From an uncultured Mailhella sp. (GTDB taxonomy: Bacteria > Desulfobacterota > Desulfovibrionia > Desulfovibrionales > Desulfovibrionaceae), in the NCBI RefSeq assembly GCF_944324995.1, contig NZ_CALUYL010000021.1:1-59530 (forward strand): a stretch of 59,530 nt of DNA. Reading direction: 5' to 3'. A program made the position numbers and the translations under genes. The notes below the pieces were generated by a model. The model ran no database searches, had not been told where the DNA came from, and saw only the letters and a list, made by a program, of their open reading frames with translations. Below, piece after piece: positions 27,957 to 36,805 of this stretch; position 1 is the first letter of the stretch, and every line of letters starts with the position of its first letter.

Positions 27957-28961
27957 TTAGTTGAAGAGAATTTCCACGCGACGGTTCAGGTAACGGCCTT
28001 CTTCGGTGGAGTTGTCGTACTTGAAGGACTTGCCCATGCCGATGGCGGTGAGCTTGGAAGCGGGCACGCCCTGTTCCACAAGGTACGCCTTAACCGCGTT
28101 GGCGCGATTCTGAGACAGCTTCTTGTTGTAGGCGTCGGTGCCGATGGAGTCGGTCCAGCCTTCGAGGGTCACGCGAACGTTCTTTTCCTTGAGCACGACG
28201 GCGGCTTCGTCGAGGATGCCCTGAGCCTTGGCGTCAAGAGCGTAGGAGTCGAAGGCGAAGTTCACGCCGTGGAGCACGAGGGCTTCTTCCACGGGAGCGG
28301 AGCCGGTGGTGTAGAACACGTCGGCCACGAACTGGTTCACGGCGTTCTGATCGGCCAGCAGGTCGGAGCCCTTCACGGACACGGAGCAGGAGTTCAGAGC
28401 GGCGATCTTGTCGAGCACGGCCTGACCTTCGGGAGTGTCGGCGAAGGAAATGACATGGAAGCAGATGCCGGGCTGAGCCTGATAGATGGCGGCCGCTTCG
28501 GCAACGGGATCAATGCCGGTGTTGTTGGCGCCGTCGGAAGCGAGCACGATGGCGGTAGGACGAGCCATGGTGGCGTAGTCGCCGGAGTTGGCGGCAAAGC
28601 CGTCGCCCATGGGGGTCATGCGGCCGAAGATGACGCCTTCGGTCTTGAGGGAATCAATGCCGGCGCCCATGGCGGAACGATCCCAGTCGCCGTAGGAAAC
28701 AACCTTGCCGGCGGGAGCGAGAGTGTGCATGGAAGCCTTGTATCCGAGGTTCGGAATGGCTTCGTTCACAGCAGAGAGCACCTGCTGGGCGGCAGCGGCC
28801 TTGGTCATCTTGAGGTCGGGAGCCTGCATCATCATGGAGCCGGACTGGTCGGCGAGCAGATCGAAGCTGTCCACCTTGCGGACCATATCAGCGGCCTGGG
28901 CAGCAGAGGCAATCCCCATCACCAGAGCCGCAGCAACCAGCGCATTACGAAACACTTTCAT
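27957..28961 (-). CDS. exported VWA-like/OmpA fusion protein
   Basis: 334 aa. The start MKVFRNALVAAA at 28961 has GGAGG before it; signal peptide cleavage is likely after AAQA. Residues about 30-215 look like a von Willebrand A domain: ADQSGSM gives the DxSxS metal site, T-containing RMTPMGDG the second loop, and LASDGANNTG the third. Residues about 225-334 are an OmpA C-terminal peptidoglycan-binding domain (FAFDSYALDAKA, GWTDSIGTDAYNKKLSQNRA, NRRVEI). It probably anchors to the cell wall from the periplasm or outer membrane. No transmembrane barrel is present. Confidence 0.87.
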   Translation of the reverse strand: MKVFRNALVAAALVMGIASAAQAADMVRKVDSFDLLADQSGSMMMQAPDLKMTKAAAAQQVLSAVNEAIPNLGYKASMHTLAPAGKVVSYGDWDRSAMGAGIDSLKTEGVIFGRMTPMGDGFAANSGDYATMARPTAIVLASDGANNTGIDPVAEAAAIYQAQPGICFHVISFADTPEGQAVLDKIAALNSCSVSVKGSDLLADQNAVNQFVADVFYTTGSAPVEEALVLHGVNFAFDSYALDAKAQGILDEAAVVLKEKNVRVTLEGWTDSIGTDAYNKKLSQNRANAVKAYLVEQGVPASKLTAIGMGKSFKYDNSTEEGRYLNRRVEILFN

Positions 28962-29008
28962 GGAATCCTCCATTACTTAAAAATGTTATGGCAAACTCGG
29001 ATGTCCTA

Positions 29009-29037
29009 TCTCTATCAGAGGGCTTTACCACAGGCAA
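29009..29037 (-). promoter_or_regulatory. putative promoter of the VWA-OmpA gene
   Basis: TTGCCT (29037-29032), a 17-base spacer and TAGAGA (29014-29009), placed just after the dsrC terminator and about 50 bases before the start codon. Confidence 0.5.
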
Positions 29038-29041
29038 GTAG

Positions 29042-29076
29042 AAAAAAGGCGAAAGAGTTAAACTCTCTCGCCTTTT
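29042..29076 (-). terminator. intrinsic terminator of dsrC
   Basis: GGCGAGAGAGT and ACTCTTTCGCC arms with a short AT loop, then six T residues on the minus strand, 41 bases after the dsrC stop. Confidence 0.88.
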
Positions 29077-29116
29077 CAAGCAATCGTCTAAGCGACTAAA
29101 GCGTGAAGCGTACGAC

Positions 29117-29434
29117 TTACACGCAGCCGGTGGGCTTGGGCAGACCGGCCATCTTGCAGGCGCCCTTGCCGGGGCCGGAGGGGAACAGTTCGTAGATTTC
29201 CTTCAGCTTGTAGCCGGTGTTCTTGGACATGATACGCACCATGGGGGCGATACCATTCTTCTTGTAGTAGTCCTGCAGGAAATCGATAACCTTATGATGA
29301 TCGGCGGTGAGTTCCGGAATACCTTCGGATTCCTTCACGTATTCCAGCCATTCAGGGCACCAGTCTTCGAAGCGAAGCAGGAAACCGTCTTCGTCGACTT
29401 CAAAGGTCTTTCCCTGGAAAGAAACTTCAGCCAT
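29117..29434 (-). CDS. dsrC: DsrC, sulfur-carrier substrate of dissimilatory sulfite reductase
   Basis: 105 aa. DsrC carries the sulfur atom from sulfite as a trisulfide between its two C-terminal cysteines. Both are present at the required ten-residue spacing in the tail GACKMAGLPKPTGCV, with the conserved penultimate Cys, which separates true DsrC from TusE relatives lacking one. The start MAEVSFQGKTF follows AAGGAGG. It stands alone, without dsrAB or dsrMKJOP next to it, as is common in Desulfovibrionaceae. Its reduced form is re-made by DsrMKJOP and is a proposed partner of Hdr-type enzymes such as that at the right end of this window. Confidence 0.96.
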   Translation of the reverse strand: MAEVSFQGKTFEVDEDGFLLRFEDWCPEWLEYVKESEGIPELTADHHKVIDFLQDYYKKNGIAPMVRIMSKNTGYKLKEIYELFPSGPGKGACKMAGLPKPTGCV

Positions 29435-29730
29435 GCGCGTCCTCCTTGGACATGTTGGGACTGTGGGGAAATTGCCTGCGTAAGGCGCAGACTCACATAC
29501 ATACAAAAAAGGAAAAAAGACGTTCCTTCTGTTCAGGGAGCCTGCCACAAATATGGGGAAATGACAAGCCCTGCCGGCTATTCTTTTTGCCTGATGGGCA
29601 AAACCTCTCCGAACTTTCATCCCTTGCGCCGGAACAGAAGAACCGTTGGAAAAGCCTTGTACAGGGTTTTGCGCCGGGACGCAAGTCCTTTCTCCGACGA
29701 ACGGAGCAAATCAGGGCTTTCCGCTCTCCC

Positions 29731-30222
<492 letters not shown>

Positions 30223-30292
30223 AACTTATCCTCCAAAAGGGTTTGCGCGCAGTGTGCCCGCATTTTATGTCATTGACAAGTCCGCAGGGCCG

Positions 30293-30326
30293 AAAAAAAG
30301 CCCGCCGGAGAGGGAGGCCGACGGGC
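30293..30326 (-). terminator. intrinsic terminator upstream of the YchJ-like gene
   Basis: GCCCGTCGG and CCGGCGGGC arms (one G-T pair), nine-base loop, then seven T residues on the minus strand. No gene immediately upstream needs it, so it may end a short RNA or attenuate the gene below. Confidence 0.8.
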
Positions 30327-30369
30327 GAGTGGTGTTGATCGGTGTTTCAAAGGAATGATGTCTATCAAT

Positions 30370-30386
30370 ATGCAAATTCCATGCCA
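30370..30386 (-). promoter_or_regulatory. sigma-54-like promoter
   Basis: TGGCATGGAATTTGCAT on the minus strand keeps GG and GC ten bases apart and matches TGGCACG-N4-TTGCA at all but one consensus base. A transcript from here would begin near 30360 and meet the terminator at 30326-30293 after about 65 bases. Confidence 0.5.
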
Positions 30387-30823
30387 AATTGAAGAGAATC
30401 TTTACTTATCAAATAAAATCAACATATTAAAATTTCATCGCCTTTGTTTTCCCTTCGGAAGGGGCGAAAATCCGTATTCTTTTTTGAACAGGCCTTTTTC
30501 CCGAATGCCGCCGTGCGGCGGACGAGCAAAAAAAATTTGAACATCACCGCCGGAAATCCCCTCTCGCAGCTCAAAAAAACACGCGCACAGCACCCTTTCC
30601 CGCCGAGGGCAGGGCCTCTGCGCCCCTTTTCCCTCAAAAAGAAGTCCGACATTCAGGGCGCAGGAGGGGACGATCCGGCGAGACGTCTTGAAAAAAGAGA
30701 GCTAACCTGCCGTCAGCAAAACATTTTTTTCGGCAGAAAAAATTTTTCCAATTTTTTCTGCCGGCGGCACGGCTTCACAGCGACGCCGGGAGAGGCGCGT
30801 ACAAAAAAACGGCACTTCCCCGT
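30387..30823. other. 437-base AT-rich gene-free stretch with a long A/T hairpin
   Basis: Rich in A and T runs compared with its surroundings. 30731-30763 forms a perfect 12-base stem (CGGCAGAAAAAA and its complement) with a nine-base loop. A weak AACGG/CCGTT hairpin with a T run directly after the ruvC stop may be its terminator. The frame at 30419-30652 (77 codons, minus strand) has no ribosome site and is not called. Confidence 0.45.
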
Positions 30824-31339
30824 TCAGACCAGGCTCTCCAGCCTGCGGAAGCGACGCAACGTGAGATGACATACCGCAATGGCCAGGGCGTCGGTGGTGT
30901 CCAGAGGGCCCTCGATATGCGCGCGGCCCAGCAGCCTGGCCACCATGAAGGCCACCTGTTCCTTTTCGGCGCGGCCCGTGCCCGCCAGCGTCTTTTTCAC
31001 GAGCGTGGGCTCATAGTCCTGCACGGGAAGATGGAAGGACGCGCACGCCGCAACGGCGGCTCCGCGCGCCTGCGCCAGCTTGATGGCGGACATGATGTTC
31101 TTTGCGGTGAACACCTGTTCCACGCCCGCCTCCTGCGGCCGATATTCCGCAATGATGTCGTGCAGGCCGTGAAAGATGCAGGCCAGCCGATCGGAAAAGG
31201 AACTGCCCTTCACGCGCAGAACGCCGTTGGCCACCAGTTCCAGCCTGCCGGAAGACTCGCGCACCACGCCCCAGCCCGTGATGTTGGAGCCGGGGTCGAT
31301 GCCAAGCACAGTGACGGATGAATCCGAAGAAGAAATCAT
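30824..31339 (-). CDS. ruvC: Holliday junction resolvase RuvC
   Basis: 171 aa. RuvC cuts Holliday junctions during recombination repair with RuvAB. Catalytic acidic residues are visible in VLGIDPGSNITGWG (Asp), AGVEQVFTAKN (Glu) and near the C-terminus in DTTDALAIAVCH (Asp pair). The next three positions after that (HLTLRR) fit the family. The usual partners ruvA and ruvB are not adjacent. It is followed by the gene-free stretch and preceded by rplY. Confidence 0.95.
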   Translation of the reverse strand: MISSSDSSVTVLGIDPGSNITGWGVVRESSGRLELVANGVLRVKGSSFSDRLACIFHGLHDIIAEYRPQEAGVEQVFTAKNIMSAIKLAQARGAAVAACASFHLPVQDYEPTLVKKTLAGTGRAEKEQVAFMVARLLGRAHIEGPLDTTDALAIAVCHLTLRRFRRLESLV

Positions 31340-31352
31340 GTCTCACCTGGAT

Positions 31353-31385
31353 AAAAAAAGGCCGGGGCAGAAAACTGTCCCGGCC
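31353..31385 (-). terminator. intrinsic terminator of the prs-rplY unit
   Basis: GGCCGGGACAG-TTTT-CTGCCCCGGCC with one mismatch, then seven T residues on the minus strand, before the ruvC start. Confidence 0.9.
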
Positions 31386-31410
31386 CGAATGCTCGGAATG
31401 CTCTTGCGCC

Positions 31411-32004
31411 TTATTCGGCGGCGGGAGCGTCGTCGGCGCCTTCCATGAAGACGGCGGCCATGGTGAAGTCGGACTTGTACACGGCCTTCACGCCTTCAGG
31501 CAGAGGCATGTTGGAAACGCGGATGCTCTGGTTGATTTCCAGACCGGAGACATCGAGATTGACCTTGCGGGGCATATCGGCGGGCTTGGCGGAAAGCACC
31601 ACTTCGTCGCGGTAGGTTTCCAGGGTGCCGCCCATCTTCACGCCCTTGGGGGTGCCGACGTATTCGACCTGCACCTTGACCTTGATTTCCTTGTCGAGGT
31701 CCACGCCGAAGAAGTCGATGTGGGTGAAGGTGTTCTTCACAGGGGAGTACTGAGCGTCCCACACGAACACGGGATGCAGGGTCTTGGCGCCGTTTTCGTC
31801 TTCGATTTCGAGCTGGAAGACGTTGGTGCGACCGACCTGTTCGTAGATCTTGGTAAGGGGCAGTTCAGCCATCTGAACGGCGATATTCTGACCGTCGGCG
31901 GTGTAGTACACGCCGGGCACCAGATTTTCGGTACGCAGGCGGCGGTTGGCGCCTTTGCCGAAAGCGGTACGCTTCTTCACAGAAAGAGTTTTCAGTTCGG
32001 ACAT
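31411..32004 (-). CDS. rplY: ribosomal protein bL25 (Ctc/TL5 form)
   Basis: 197 aa, binds 5S rRNA in the large subunit. The N-terminal L25 domain (about 1-95: KKRTAFGKGANRRLR, VPGVYY) is followed by the beta domain of the longer Ctc form (about 96-185: VEYVGTPKGVKMGGTLE). AAGGAGAAAG precedes the start. It follows prs with 71 bases between, the usual gene pair in this lineage. A pth gene, often next, is absent here. Confidence 0.95.
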   Translation of the reverse strand: MSELKTLSVKKRTAFGKGANRRLRTENLVPGVYYTADGQNIAVQMAELPLTKIYEQVGRTNVFQLEIEDENGAKTLHPVFVWDAQYSPVKNTFTHIDFFGVDLDKEIKVKVQVEYVGTPKGVKMGGTLETYRDEVVLSAKPADMPRKVNLDVSGLEINQSIRVSNMPLPEGVKAVYKSDFTMAAVFMEGADDAPAAE

Positions 32005-32075
32005 GATGCTTTCTCCTTATGGGCCGTCTCCCGTCGAACGGGGCGCGGCGCGATATATCGTCTTCAATACCCTGA

Positions 32076-33011
32076 TCAGAACAGGGCGCTAACAGAAGAA
32101 CCGTCGTGAATATTGCGGATACTCTTGGCCAGAACTCCGGCAACGGAAGCCACACGGAGCTTTTCGCACTGGGCGGCATGGTCGCCGAGCGGAATGGTGT
32201 CGGTCACGATGACTTCCTTGAAGGGGGAGTCATTGAGACGTTCGCAGGCGGGGCCGGAAAGCACGGCGTGCGTGGCACAGGCGTAAACTTCCTTGGCGCC
32301 GCCTTCCATGAGAATGTTGGCAGCCGTGCAGATGGTGCCCGCGGTGTCGATCATGTCGTCCACGAGCACGGCGGTCTTGCCGGCAACGTCGCCCACGATG
32401 TGCATTTCCGCCACCTGGTTGGGACGATCGCGGCGCTTGTCGATGACGGCCAGGCTGGCGTCCATCTTCTTGGCGAAGGAACGGGCGCGTTCCACACCGC
32501 CGGCGTCGGGAGAAACCATGACGATGTCGCCGGAAAGCGCGCTGAGCTTTTTCAGCAGCACGGGGCGGGCGTACAGGTTGTCCACGGGGCAGTTGAAGAA
32601 GCCCTGAATCTGACCGGCGTGCAGATCGACCGTGACGATGCGCTGAGCGCCGGCCACGGTGAGAAAGTCGGAAACGAGCTTGGCGCTGATGGGCGCGCGG
32701 GGGCTGACCTTGCGGTCCTGACGGGCATAGCCGAAATACGGAATGACGGCGGTGATGCGGCCGGCGCTGGCGCGCTTCAGAGCGTCGAGGATGAGGCACA
32801 GTTCCATAAGGGACTGGTTGGCCGGGGAGCAGGTGGACTGGATGACGAACACGTCGTGTCCGCGCACGCTGGCGCCGATTTCCACACGCAGCTCTCCGTC
32901 GCTGAACGTGGTGCAGAGCGCAGGCGTGAGGGAACAACCGAGGTGATCGCAGATATCCATGGCCAGCTGCGGATTGGCCGTACCCGTGAGAATTTTAAGG
33001 TCGCCGTACAT
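32076..33011 (-). CDS. prs: ribose-phosphate pyrophosphokinase
   Basis: 311 aa, makes PRPP from ribose-5-phosphate and ATP for nucleotide, histidine and NAD synthesis. The start MYGDLKILTG at 33011 has AGGAAGG upstream; the frame continues back through the tRNA gene and is not used there. The PRPP signature is seen as VLVDDMIDTAGTICTAA, the catalytic loop contains KRRDRPNQ, and VTVDLHAGQIQGFF is also typical. tRNA-Gln lies 82 bases upstream, so prs may be read from the same transcript as ispE and the tRNA. Confidence 0.96.
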   Translation of the reverse strand: MYGDLKILTGTANPQLAMDICDHLGCSLTPALCTTFSDGELRVEIGASVRGHDVFVIQSTCSPANQSLMELCLILDALKRASAGRITAVIPYFGYARQDRKVSPRAPISAKLVSDFLTVAGAQRIVTVDLHAGQIQGFFNCPVDNLYARPVLLKKLSALSGDIVMVSPDAGGVERARSFAKKMDASLAVIDKRRDRPNQVAEMHIVGDVAGKTAVLVDDMIDTAGTICTAANILMEGGAKEVYACATHAVLSGPACERLNDSPFKEVIVTDTIPLGDHAAQCEKLRVASVAGVLAKSIRNIHDGSSVSALF

Positions 33012-33093
33012 AGGAACATGCCTTCCTGAGTAAAGTATCCCGAGATGCAGAGGCGGCGACGCCACCAGGCGAAGCCGGAACACAACGACAAAA

Positions 33094-33168
33094 TGGCTGG
33101 GGCGGCAGGACTTGAACCTGCGAATAGCGGACCCAAAACCCGCTGCCTTACCGCTTGGCGACACCCCA
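33094..33168 (-). tRNA. tRNA-Gln (anticodon TTG)
   Basis: 75 bases including an encoded CCA. On the minus strand it begins TGGGGTGTCGCC and ends in GCCCCAGCCA, giving a full acceptor stem. The D arm contains CCAAGCGGTAAGG, the anticodon loop reads TTTTGGG (TTG) and the T arm contains GGTTCAAGTCC. It lies between ispE and prs on the same strand. Confidence 0.96.
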
Positions 33169-33192
33169 CCACAACCAGCCCGGCACGGCGAC

Positions 33193-34092
33193 TCAAACAA
33201 GGAAAGGGCCGAACACTTCTGCGGACTCTTTCTGCTTCCGAAGCGCCGCTGCGGCCTGCGCCGCGCGCCCGGAATCGCGAAAAAGCCCGAACAGTGCCGA
33301 ACCGCTTCCGCTCATGCCCGCAATGTCCGCTCCGCCTTCCACAAGCTGCGCCTTCAGCGCCGCAAGGGAGGGATGAGCCGCGAAAACTACGGGCTCAAAG
33401 TCGTTCATGCCATAGAATGACTGGCAACTTGAACGGTTATTTTTATCTGCCTTCGTTTTCTCTGTCAAGGAAAATGACGCTCTTTCTGCATCCCAGGCCG
33501 CATAGGCCCAGGCCGTGTTCACCCGGACATGCGGACAGACGAGCACGCAGCTCCATCCTTCCACGCCGCTTTCCGTTTCAGAAAGCCGCTCTCCTATGCC
33601 TTCGGCAAGGCAGGGGCGGTTCAGAAGAAAGAACGGCACGTCCGCGCCCACGCGGGCGGCCAGAGCACGGAGCGCTTCCTCGGGCAGAGGCTTCGGAGCG
33701 CGACGCTGGAGCCAGAGCAGCACCTGCGCGGCGTCGGAACTGCCGCCGCCGAGCCCCGCCCCGTGCGGAACGCTCTTGCGCAGTTCCACGTCCACGGCGG
33801 GCGCAAAGCCCGTGGCCTCGGCGTAGAGCTCGTAGGCGCGCGTGAGCGTGTTGCGCTCCGGGTCGATGCCTTCCGTGTCGCATGTCACGCGGATGCCGTG
33901 CTCCCGCTGCGCCGGGGAGAAGGTCAGCTCGTCCCGCGGTTCGGACGCCGGAACAAACAGCGTGTGCAGTTCGTGGTAGCCGTTCGGCAGTCTTCCCGTA
34001 ATGAAAAGAAAAAGATTGATCTTGCAGCCGGCGTACACCGTTTCCGTCCGCCCGGACGGCAGCGGGGACGCCGAAACGCATTCTTCGTTCAT
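33193..34092 (-). CDS. ispE: 4-(cytidine 5'-diphospho)-2-C-methyl-D-erythritol kinase
   Basis: 299 aa GHMP kinase of the MEP isoprenoid pathway. The start MNEECVSASPL at 34092 has GGAG six bases before; the longer frame overlaps cmk. Motifs: the substrate-side KINLFLFITGRLPNGYHEL, the ATP loop VPHGAGLGGGSSDAA and the C-terminal GMSGSGSALFGLF. It follows cmk by 31 bases and is followed by tRNA-Gln. Confidence 0.95.
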   Translation of the reverse strand: MNEECVSASPLPSGRTETVYAGCKINLFLFITGRLPNGYHELHTLFVPASEPRDELTFSPAQREHGIRVTCDTEGIDPERNTLTRAYELYAEATGFAPAVDVELRKSVPHGAGLGGGSSDAAQVLLWLQRRAPKPLPEEALRALAARVGADVPFFLLNRPCLAEGIGERLSETESGVEGWSCVLVCPHVRVNTAWAYAAWDAERASFSLTEKTKADKNNRSSCQSFYGMNDFEPVVFAAHPSLAALKAQLVEGGADIAGMSGSGSALFGLFRDSGRAAQAAAALRKQKESAEVFGPFLV

Positions 34093-34123
34093 ACGCGCTC
34101 CGAATACGATGCCGGAAAAGACA

Positions 34124-35140
34124 TCAGCCGACGATTTCCGCCTGAATGGACGCCCCGCCAGGCAACGCGGCGGCCATGGACGATGCGGCGCACTGCGCGG
34201 CGGAAAGCGCCAGCACTCCGGCCAAAGGGCCCTCTTCCACACTGGCTTCCGCCACGAGACGCCCTTCTTCCGCACGGCAGGAAAGCGTGACCCGGCAGGA
34301 AAGCCTGCGCCCCGCCGCCACGGCTTCGGCCGCGGCAAGGCCGTCTCTGCGGGCCTGCTCAAGCGCATTCTCACCCGCCGCGCCGCGCAGGCTCTCCGGC
34401 AGAGGCCCGGCAAACGAGGCAAAGGCCCGCGCGCAGACCGCGCGCGTTTTTTCTTCCACGCCTCCGGCCTCCACGGCGTTCAGAATCACGCGCAGCACGC
34501 CGTCGAGATCAAGATCGGAAGTATCGACGATGATTGCATCCTCGGCGGGACGCAGAGGATCCACCGCGCGGCCTCTGTCCTGAGCGTCGCGCTCCTCGAT
34601 GCCGCGCTGAATTTCCTCCAGCGTGGCTCCGTTCAGCGCGCCGCGGGCCTCAAGCTCCAGGTAGCGGCGACGGGCCCGCACTTCGGGTCTGGCGTCCAGA
34701 AAAAACTTGTGCCTGGCTCCGGGAAACACGCGGGTTCCCATGTCGCGGCCTTCGGCCACCAGCGAACTCCCTTCGCCGAGCGCGCGCTGCGCCCGCTGAA
34801 GCTCCTCGCGCAGCACGGGCAGACGCGCCACCAGCGAGGCCAGGCGTCCGGCCCGCTCCGTGCGTATCTCCTGCCCCACGGGCTCCCCGTTGCAGCAGAG
34901 CACCGGCGCGGCGTCGCCGCCCCGCGCCTCCAGCGAAAAACGATACTCGCGGCATTTGGCGCGCAGGCGCTGCTCGTCCATGTCCGCGGCCGCCGCGCCG
35001 AGGCGCAGCCCCAGCGTGCGGTACATGGCTCCGGTGTCGAGATACGCTATGCCGAGCGTTGCCGCCAGCCTGCGGGCCAGCGTGCTCTTGCCCACCCCGG
35101 CGGGGCCGTCCATGGTGATGACGCCGAACGATACGGTCAT
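34124..35140 (-). CDS. cmk: cytidylate kinase with an extra C-terminal domain
   Basis: 338 aa. Residues 1 to about 225 are a standard (d)CMP kinase: P-loop GPAGVGKST, LDTGAMYR, EGRDMGTRVF, and RARRRYLE lid. The usual family length is about 220-230 residues. The remaining 113 residues (starting near EEKTRAVCARAF) form an Ala-rich extension containing AARRLSCRVTLSC-like beta strands and ending ASIQAEIVG; base composition matches the rest of the gene, no frameshift is apparent, and I do not recognise the domain. It starts two bases before the hisC stop region, so the two genes are coupled. Confidence 0.9.
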   Translation of the reverse strand: MTVSFGVITMDGPAGVGKSTLARRLAATLGIAYLDTGAMYRTLGLRLGAAAADMDEQRLRAKCREYRFSLEARGGDAAPVLCCNGEPVGQEIRTERAGRLASLVARLPVLREELQRAQRALGEGSSLVAEGRDMGTRVFPGARHKFFLDARPEVRARRRYLELEARGALNGATLEEIQRGIEERDAQDRGRAVDPLRPAEDAIIVDTSDLDLDGVLRVILNAVEAGGVEEKTRAVCARAFASFAGPLPESLRGAAGENALEQARRDGLAAAEAVAAGRRLSCRVTLSCRAEEGRLVAEASVEEGPLAGVLALSAAQCAASSMAAALPGGASIQAEIVG

Positions 35141-35141
35141 C

Positions 35142-36260
35142 TCAGACCCCCAGAATGTCGTGCATGAGGGACAGGAACAGATCGTTCTCCTCGTCGGTGC
35201 CCACGCTCACGCGCAGGCGGTCGGGCAGATGATAGCTGCCGAGCGCGCGGATGATGACGCCGCGCTTCAAAAGTTCGCCGTGCAGAGCCTTTGCGTCCAT
35301 GGAGCCTTCCGGCAGGCGGAACATGATGAAGTTCGACAGGCTCGGCGTCACGTCGCAGCCCATGGCGCGCAGCTCGCGGGTAAGACGCGCGCGGCCGCGC
35401 TTCACGAGCTCTTCGGTGCGCTCGCGGAAGGATTCGTCGGCCAGGGCGGCCAGGGCGGCTTCTTCGGCCAGAATGTTCAGCGAGAACGGCAGACGCACGC
35501 GCCACATGTAGTCGGCAATGGCCGGGGGCAGAATGGCGTAGCCGATGCGCAGACCGGCCAGACCGTACACCTTGGAGAAGGTGCGCATGACGGCCACGTT
35601 GGGCAGACGGTCGAGCCGCGAAAGTATGGAGTGCTCGGGACCGGCGAATTCCATGTAGGCTTCGTCCACCACGAGCAGGCAGGCCGGAGGCAGCGCGCGG
35701 GCCAGCGCTTCGAGATCGTCCGGCGAGGCGACGCGGCCGGAAGGATTGTCGGGCGAGGTGATGATGACGAGCGTGGTGTTTTCATCCACCAGCTTGAGCA
35801 GTCCGTCGAAATTGAAGGTAAAGTCGGGATTCAGCGGAGCCTGACGCAGCTCCACGCCGGCCATCTTCGCCTGCGTGGGATACAGGCCGAAGCAGGGGCG
35901 GAAGGCCACGGCGTTGTGAACGCCGGGCACGGCGCGCACGCGGAACAAGAGGTCGATGACCTCGTCGGAGCCGTTGCCCACGAAGATGCGCTTCGGGTCC
36001 ACGCCGTAGAAGGAAGCCAGCGCCTTCACCAGTCTCGGGTTGCCCGACTGCGGATAGCGGAAGGCCTCTTCGGCGCAGTCTGCAATGACCTTGCGCACGC
36101 GGGGCGACACGCCCAGCGGATTTTCGTTGCTGGCCATCTTGACGACGCGGGAAAGCCCGTAGCGCTCGGCGATTTCCGCAATGCTGAGCCCGGGCTCATA
36201 GGATTCAAACGTCGCCACTTCGGGGCGGACGTCGTTGAATGAGGTGAAGGGAAGTGTCAT
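35142..36260 (-). CDS. hisC: histidinol-phosphate aminotransferase
   Basis: 372 aa PLP enzyme of histidine synthesis. The start at 36260 (MTLPFTSFNDVRP) follows GAGGA; upstream sequence in frame does not look coded. Typical motifs are SNENPLGVSPRV, SGNPRLVKALA, the DEAYMEF segment and the PLP lysine in TFSKVYGLAGLRIGY. It is the first gene of a hisC-cmk-ispE run with almost no spacing. Related class I aminotransferases can act on aromatic substrates, but the pattern fits HisC. Confidence 0.92.
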   Translation of the reverse strand: MTLPFTSFNDVRPEVATFESYEPGLSIAEIAERYGLSRVVKMASNENPLGVSPRVRKVIADCAEEAFRYPQSGNPRLVKALASFYGVDPKRIFVGNGSDEVIDLLFRVRAVPGVHNAVAFRPCFGLYPTQAKMAGVELRQAPLNPDFTFNFDGLLKLVDENTTLVIITSPDNPSGRVASPDDLEALARALPPACLLVVDEAYMEFAGPEHSILSRLDRLPNVAVMRTFSKVYGLAGLRIGYAILPPAIADYMWRVRLPFSLNILAEEAALAALADESFRERTEELVKRGRARLTRELRAMGCDVTPSLSNFIMFRLPEGSMDAKALHGELLKRGVIIRALGSYHLPDRLRVSVGTDEENDLFLSLMHDILGV

Positions 36261-36805
36261 GGCGAATCCTCGGATCAAACAAGGTGCAGATGATGAAAAG
36301 GCGGACGCCGCCTCGTGCAGAAAAAACAGCGTTTGCCGCGTCGCCGGATGTCGGCGAACATTTAAACTCCGACGCGAAAACCCCACGCGGCCTCAACCAA
36401 AACCGCAGGCGGCCCGGCAAAGGGCGCGACGCTTTGCGCGGGTCTCCCCGAACATCGGGGCAGATCGAGCGCCCGGGCAGGCCGGATGCCGAAACACTCC
36501 GGCAGGCAAAAACGCAGCCGTCTTTCGCCGAAGCGAAGAGGCAAGACGTGCCGGAACGCCGCCCGAAGACGGAGAGCCTGCGCGCTCTTTCTGCGGACAT
36601 GCCGCCCGCGTCGGGCGACAAAACGGCGTCAGACCGGGCATCCGGCATGTTCAGGCCGCCCTGCCCGCGGACTGCGCGCAGAAGCCGACGGGCCCGAAAC
36701 ACCGGGCAGGCGGACGAGCACTGCTTTGGCGCGGTCGCTCAGCGTCCGCGCGGTCAAAAAGCGTCCCCGCAGGGCGAGCATGGCTCCAAAAAAGGAAAAG
36801 AGCAA
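36261..36805. other. 545-base GC-rich gene-free stretch
   Basis: No frame here is convincing. The stretch resembles the gap at 25.9-27.4 kb: short A-tracts followed by CG-rich words recur (for example near 36320, 36380, 36510, 36620). The hisC promoter should lie at its left end, but I see no clear boxes. Confidence 0.4.

Noticed and set aside
30419-30652. 77-codon gene on the minus strand
   Set aside because: No ribosome site and composition of spacer DNA; it lies across A-runs in an AT-rich gap.
33094-33168. tRNA-Gln as an integration site of a mobile element
   Set aside because: No integrase, no duplicated tRNA 3' end and normal housekeeping genes on both sides.
33009-33200. Longer N-terminus for Prs
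   Set aside because: The upstream part of the frame runs through the tRNA-Gln gene; MYGDLKIL is the normal family start.
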